Of a stretch of 6,968 nucleotides of DNA, positions 5,580-6,968 are shown in pieces; the first letter of the stretch is position 1; each line of letters starts with the position of its first letter. A model generated the notes under the pieces. That model ran no database searches and was not told where the DNA came from. It saw nothing but the letters and a program-made list of their open reading frames with translations. A program made the translations under genes and the position numbers. Source of the DNA: an uncultured Pseudomonadales bacterium (GTDB lineage Bacteria > Pseudomonadota > Gammaproteobacteria > Pseudomonadales > Porticoccaceae); contig CALLDA010000034.1 of assembly GCA_937998635.1 (NCBI GenBank), forward strand, positions 1-6,968, read 5' to 3'.

Positions 5580-6743
5580 TTAATAAGAACGCGGCAAACC
5601 CAGCACATTGGTTGAGATAAAGTTCAACACCATATTCTGGCTGACCGGCGCGAGGCGCGGCAACATAGCCTCACGCATTAAACGTTCAACGTGATATTCC
5701 TTGGCGTAACCCATACCTCCGTGGGTCATGACCGCTTGCTCGCAGGCTTTAAAACCGGCTTCAGCGGCGATGTATTTTGCACCATTAGCCTGAGCACCAC
5801 AGGGCATACCCTGGTCATACATCCAGGCGGCCTGGGCGAGACTCAGATAAGCTGCTTCAAGCTCGATCCAGTTTTCGGCCAGGGGATGTTGAACCGACTG
5901 ATTCATGCCGATAGGTCGGCCAAACACCACACGGTCTTTAGCGTATTGAGAGGCTCGCTCCAGCGCGCTACGGCCCATACCCACAGATTCAGCACCCAGT
6001 AGAATACGCTCTGGATTTAGACTGTGAAGAATGTATTGAAAGCCTTTACCCTCTTCACCGATACGGTCATCGACCGATACTTCAAGGTTATCGTAGAAGG
6101 TCATGTTCGAGTTGACGGCCTTACGACCCATCTTGTCGATTTCTTTGATTTCGACATGATCGGGATCCATATCGGCATAGAATAAGGTAATACCTTCATG
6201 GGGCTTGGCGCATTCTTCGCGCGGCGTTGTCCGAGTCAGCAACATAACTTTGTGGGCCTGCTGCGCCGTAGTGGTCCAGATTTTCTGACCATTGATAATA
6301 TATTTGTCGCCTTCTCGTTTGGCGAAGGTTTCAATTCGACTGGTATCAAGACCCGCGTTAGCTTCGGTAACGCCAAAACAGGTTTTTTGCTCACCGGCGA
6401 TCAGCGGTGGCAACCAACGACGCTTCTGTTCATCGGTACCAAATTTAACAATGGGATGCGGGCCAAAAATATTGATATGTACTGCTGAGGCCGCAGACAA
6501 ACCACCGCCTTCGGCCACGGTCATCATCATCAACATGGCTTCCATCACGCCGAGATTGGAACCACCATATTCTTCGGGCATGGTAATACCCAACCAGCCG
6601 CCTTTGGCCATAGCCTGGTAAAACTCCTCCGGAAATACACCGGTTTTATCTCGCTCCAGCCAGAACTCGTCGCCAAAGGTCTCCATCAACGCCCTAATGC
6701 TATCGACGATGGCCTGTTGTTCGCTACTTAATGAAAAATCCAT
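5580..6743 (-). CDS. Acyl-CoA dehydrogenase, self-sufficient homomeric type
   Basis: The 387-residue protein is a complete ACAD: an N-terminal helical domain (DFSLSSEQQAIVDSIR; PEEYGGSNLG at 56-65), the flavin-contact motifs FGVTEANAGLDTS (123-135) and GQKIWTTTAQQ (152-162), and a C-terminal domain with R271-VVFGRPIG and THGGMGYA (340-347). The catalytic base is probably Glu245 in SLNPERILLGAE, the IVD/LCAD position. The C-terminus ends LAPVSQNMVLNFI...LGLPRSY instead of the YEGT motif, a pattern shared by a FadE subgroup of short/branched or medium acyl-CoA dehydrogenases. It has both the catalytic Glu and the R..FG and HGG motifs, so it should work as a homotetramer, unlike the pair at 2052-4468. 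It oxidises an acyl-CoA to the 2-enoyl-CoA in the cytoplasm; chain preference cannot be read. The start is supported by AAAGAGG 7 nt upstream. It probably follows the partial gene ending at 6820 in one unit. Confidence 0.93.
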   Translation of the reverse strand: MDFSLSSEQQAIVDSIRALMETFGDEFWLERDKTGVFPEEFYQAMAKGGWLGITMPEEYGGSNLGVMEAMLMMMTVAEGGGLSAASAVHINIFGPHPIVKFGTDEQKRRWLPPLIAGEQKTCFGVTEANAGLDTSRIETFAKREGDKYIINGQKIWTTTAQQAHKVMLLTRTTPREECAKPHEGITLFYADMDPDHVEIKEIDKMGRKAVNSNMTFYDNLEVSVDDRIGEEGKGFQYILHSLNPERILLGAESVGMGRSALERASQYAKDRVVFGRPIGMNQSVQHPLAENWIELEAAYLSLAQAAWMYDQGMPCGAQANGAKYIAAEAGFKACEQAVMTHGGMGYAKEYHVERLMREAMLPRLAPVSQNMVLNFISTNVLGLPRSY

Positions 6744-6750
6744 TGTTTAA

Positions 6751-6757
6751 CCTCTTT
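6751..6757 (-). promoter_or_regulatory. Shine-Dalgarno AAAGAGG of the minus-strand dehydrogenase
   Basis: Read on the minus strand, AAAGAGG lies 7 nt before the ATG at 6741-6743. It fixes the start, which also agrees with the family N-terminus (MDFSLSSEQ). Confidence 0.8.
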
Positions 6758-6800
6758 ATTAAAAATATCGGTGCTTTTGTTAATGCAGTTTTACTTAAAT

Positions 6801-6839
6801 CAGTGATGAGTGATGAGCTCTAGCGTGGATCACTCACTG
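6801..6839 (-). repeat. Inverted repeat around the stop codon of the partial minus-strand gene
   Basis: TGAGTGAT (6807-6814) and ATCACTCA (6829-6836) are exact reverse complements. Outside them, CAG (6801-6803) can pair with CTG (6837-6839) if the intervening TGA is bulged. The 14-nt loop contains the palindrome GAGCTC and the stop codon of the partial gene (6820-6822). The left arm also contains a tandem AGTGATG repeat (6802-6815). On the minus-strand transcript no U-run follows, so this is at best a weak or attenuating terminator, or an RNA-processing or stability hairpin between the two genes. Confidence 0.45.
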
Positions 6840-6968
6840 CGGTAATGCTTGGCCACAGGCCTTCGGCACCCCACTGCAAAACCTCTTCACCCAGCCTGAT
6901 CGACCACACGGCATCGCCGCCGTATTCATCACGCCAACTCCACAAACGTCGTGTCAGATGATGTAGGC
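6820..6968 (-). CDS. C-terminal end of an unrecognised minus-strand protein
   Basis: From the window edge to the stop (TAG, complement of 6820-6822) one minus-strand frame stays open for 48 residues, starting LHHLTRRLWSWRDEYGGDAV and ending ITAVSDPR. I do not recognise the family. The fragment is rich in tryptophan (five in 48), charged and not membrane-like. Its codons look like those of the neighbours, and the 76-bp gap to the dehydrogenase start on the same strand suggests a shared transcript. An open run this short could be chance, but the strand, spacing and codon character favour a real gene. Confidence 0.55.
   Translation of the reverse strand, partial: LHHLTRRLWSWRDEYGGDAVWSIRLGEEVLQWGAEGLWPSITAVSDPR

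Noticed and set aside
1..6968. CRISPR array, tRNA, rRNA, insertion sequence, phage or toxin-antitoxin genes
   Set aside because: I saw no spaced repeats of CRISPR type, no cloverleaf-like sequence, no transposase or integrase motifs and no small paired toxin-antitoxin frames.

Overview
The window reads as part of an acyl-CoA catabolism locus from a moderate-GC, free-living Gram-negative bacterium. Gammaproteobacteria are my best guess, from protein style and gene mix. No rRNA, tRNA, mobile element, CRISPR array or phage gene is visible, and no marker fixes the taxon. Six genes are supported; the first and last are cut by the window edges.

Layout. A hormone-sensitive-lipase-type esterase (516 to 1, minus, N-terminal 172 residues only) diverges from an alpha-methylacyl-CoA racemase (705-1865, plus). 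A 186-bp leader with three tandem 11-bp AT-rich repeats and a small dyad around the ribosome binding site leads into two coupled acyl-CoA dehydrogenase genes (2052-3182 and 3185-4468, 2 bp apart). A 19-bp perfect-stem terminator ends that unit. A TauE/SafE-type membrane transporter follows (4638-5393, plus). It converges, across a bidirectional terminator, on a third, self-sufficient acyl-CoA dehydrogenase (6743-5580, minus). Upstream of that lies the C-terminal end of an unrecognised minus-strand protein (stop at 6820-6822).

How the genes fit together. The two adjacent dehydrogenases are complementary. The first keeps the R..FG and Q..GG FAD-contact motifs but lacks a catalytic glutamate at both known positions. 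The second has a glutamate at the LCAD/IVD-type position (E238) but lacks those FAD motifs. This is the signature of the obligate alpha2beta2 dehydrogenases known from steroid side-chain degradation (for example mycobacterial FadE26-FadE27). With a racemase that sets the stereochemistry of a 2-methylacyl-CoA, the likely chemistry is racemisation followed by alpha,beta-dehydrogenation of a bulky alpha-methyl-branched acyl-CoA, such as a sterol or bile-acid side chain or an isoprenoid acid. The substrate is inferred; no steroid-ring gene lies in the window.

I found no convincing wholly new system. The best leads are the split-function dehydrogenase pair and the repeat/dyad leader in front of it.
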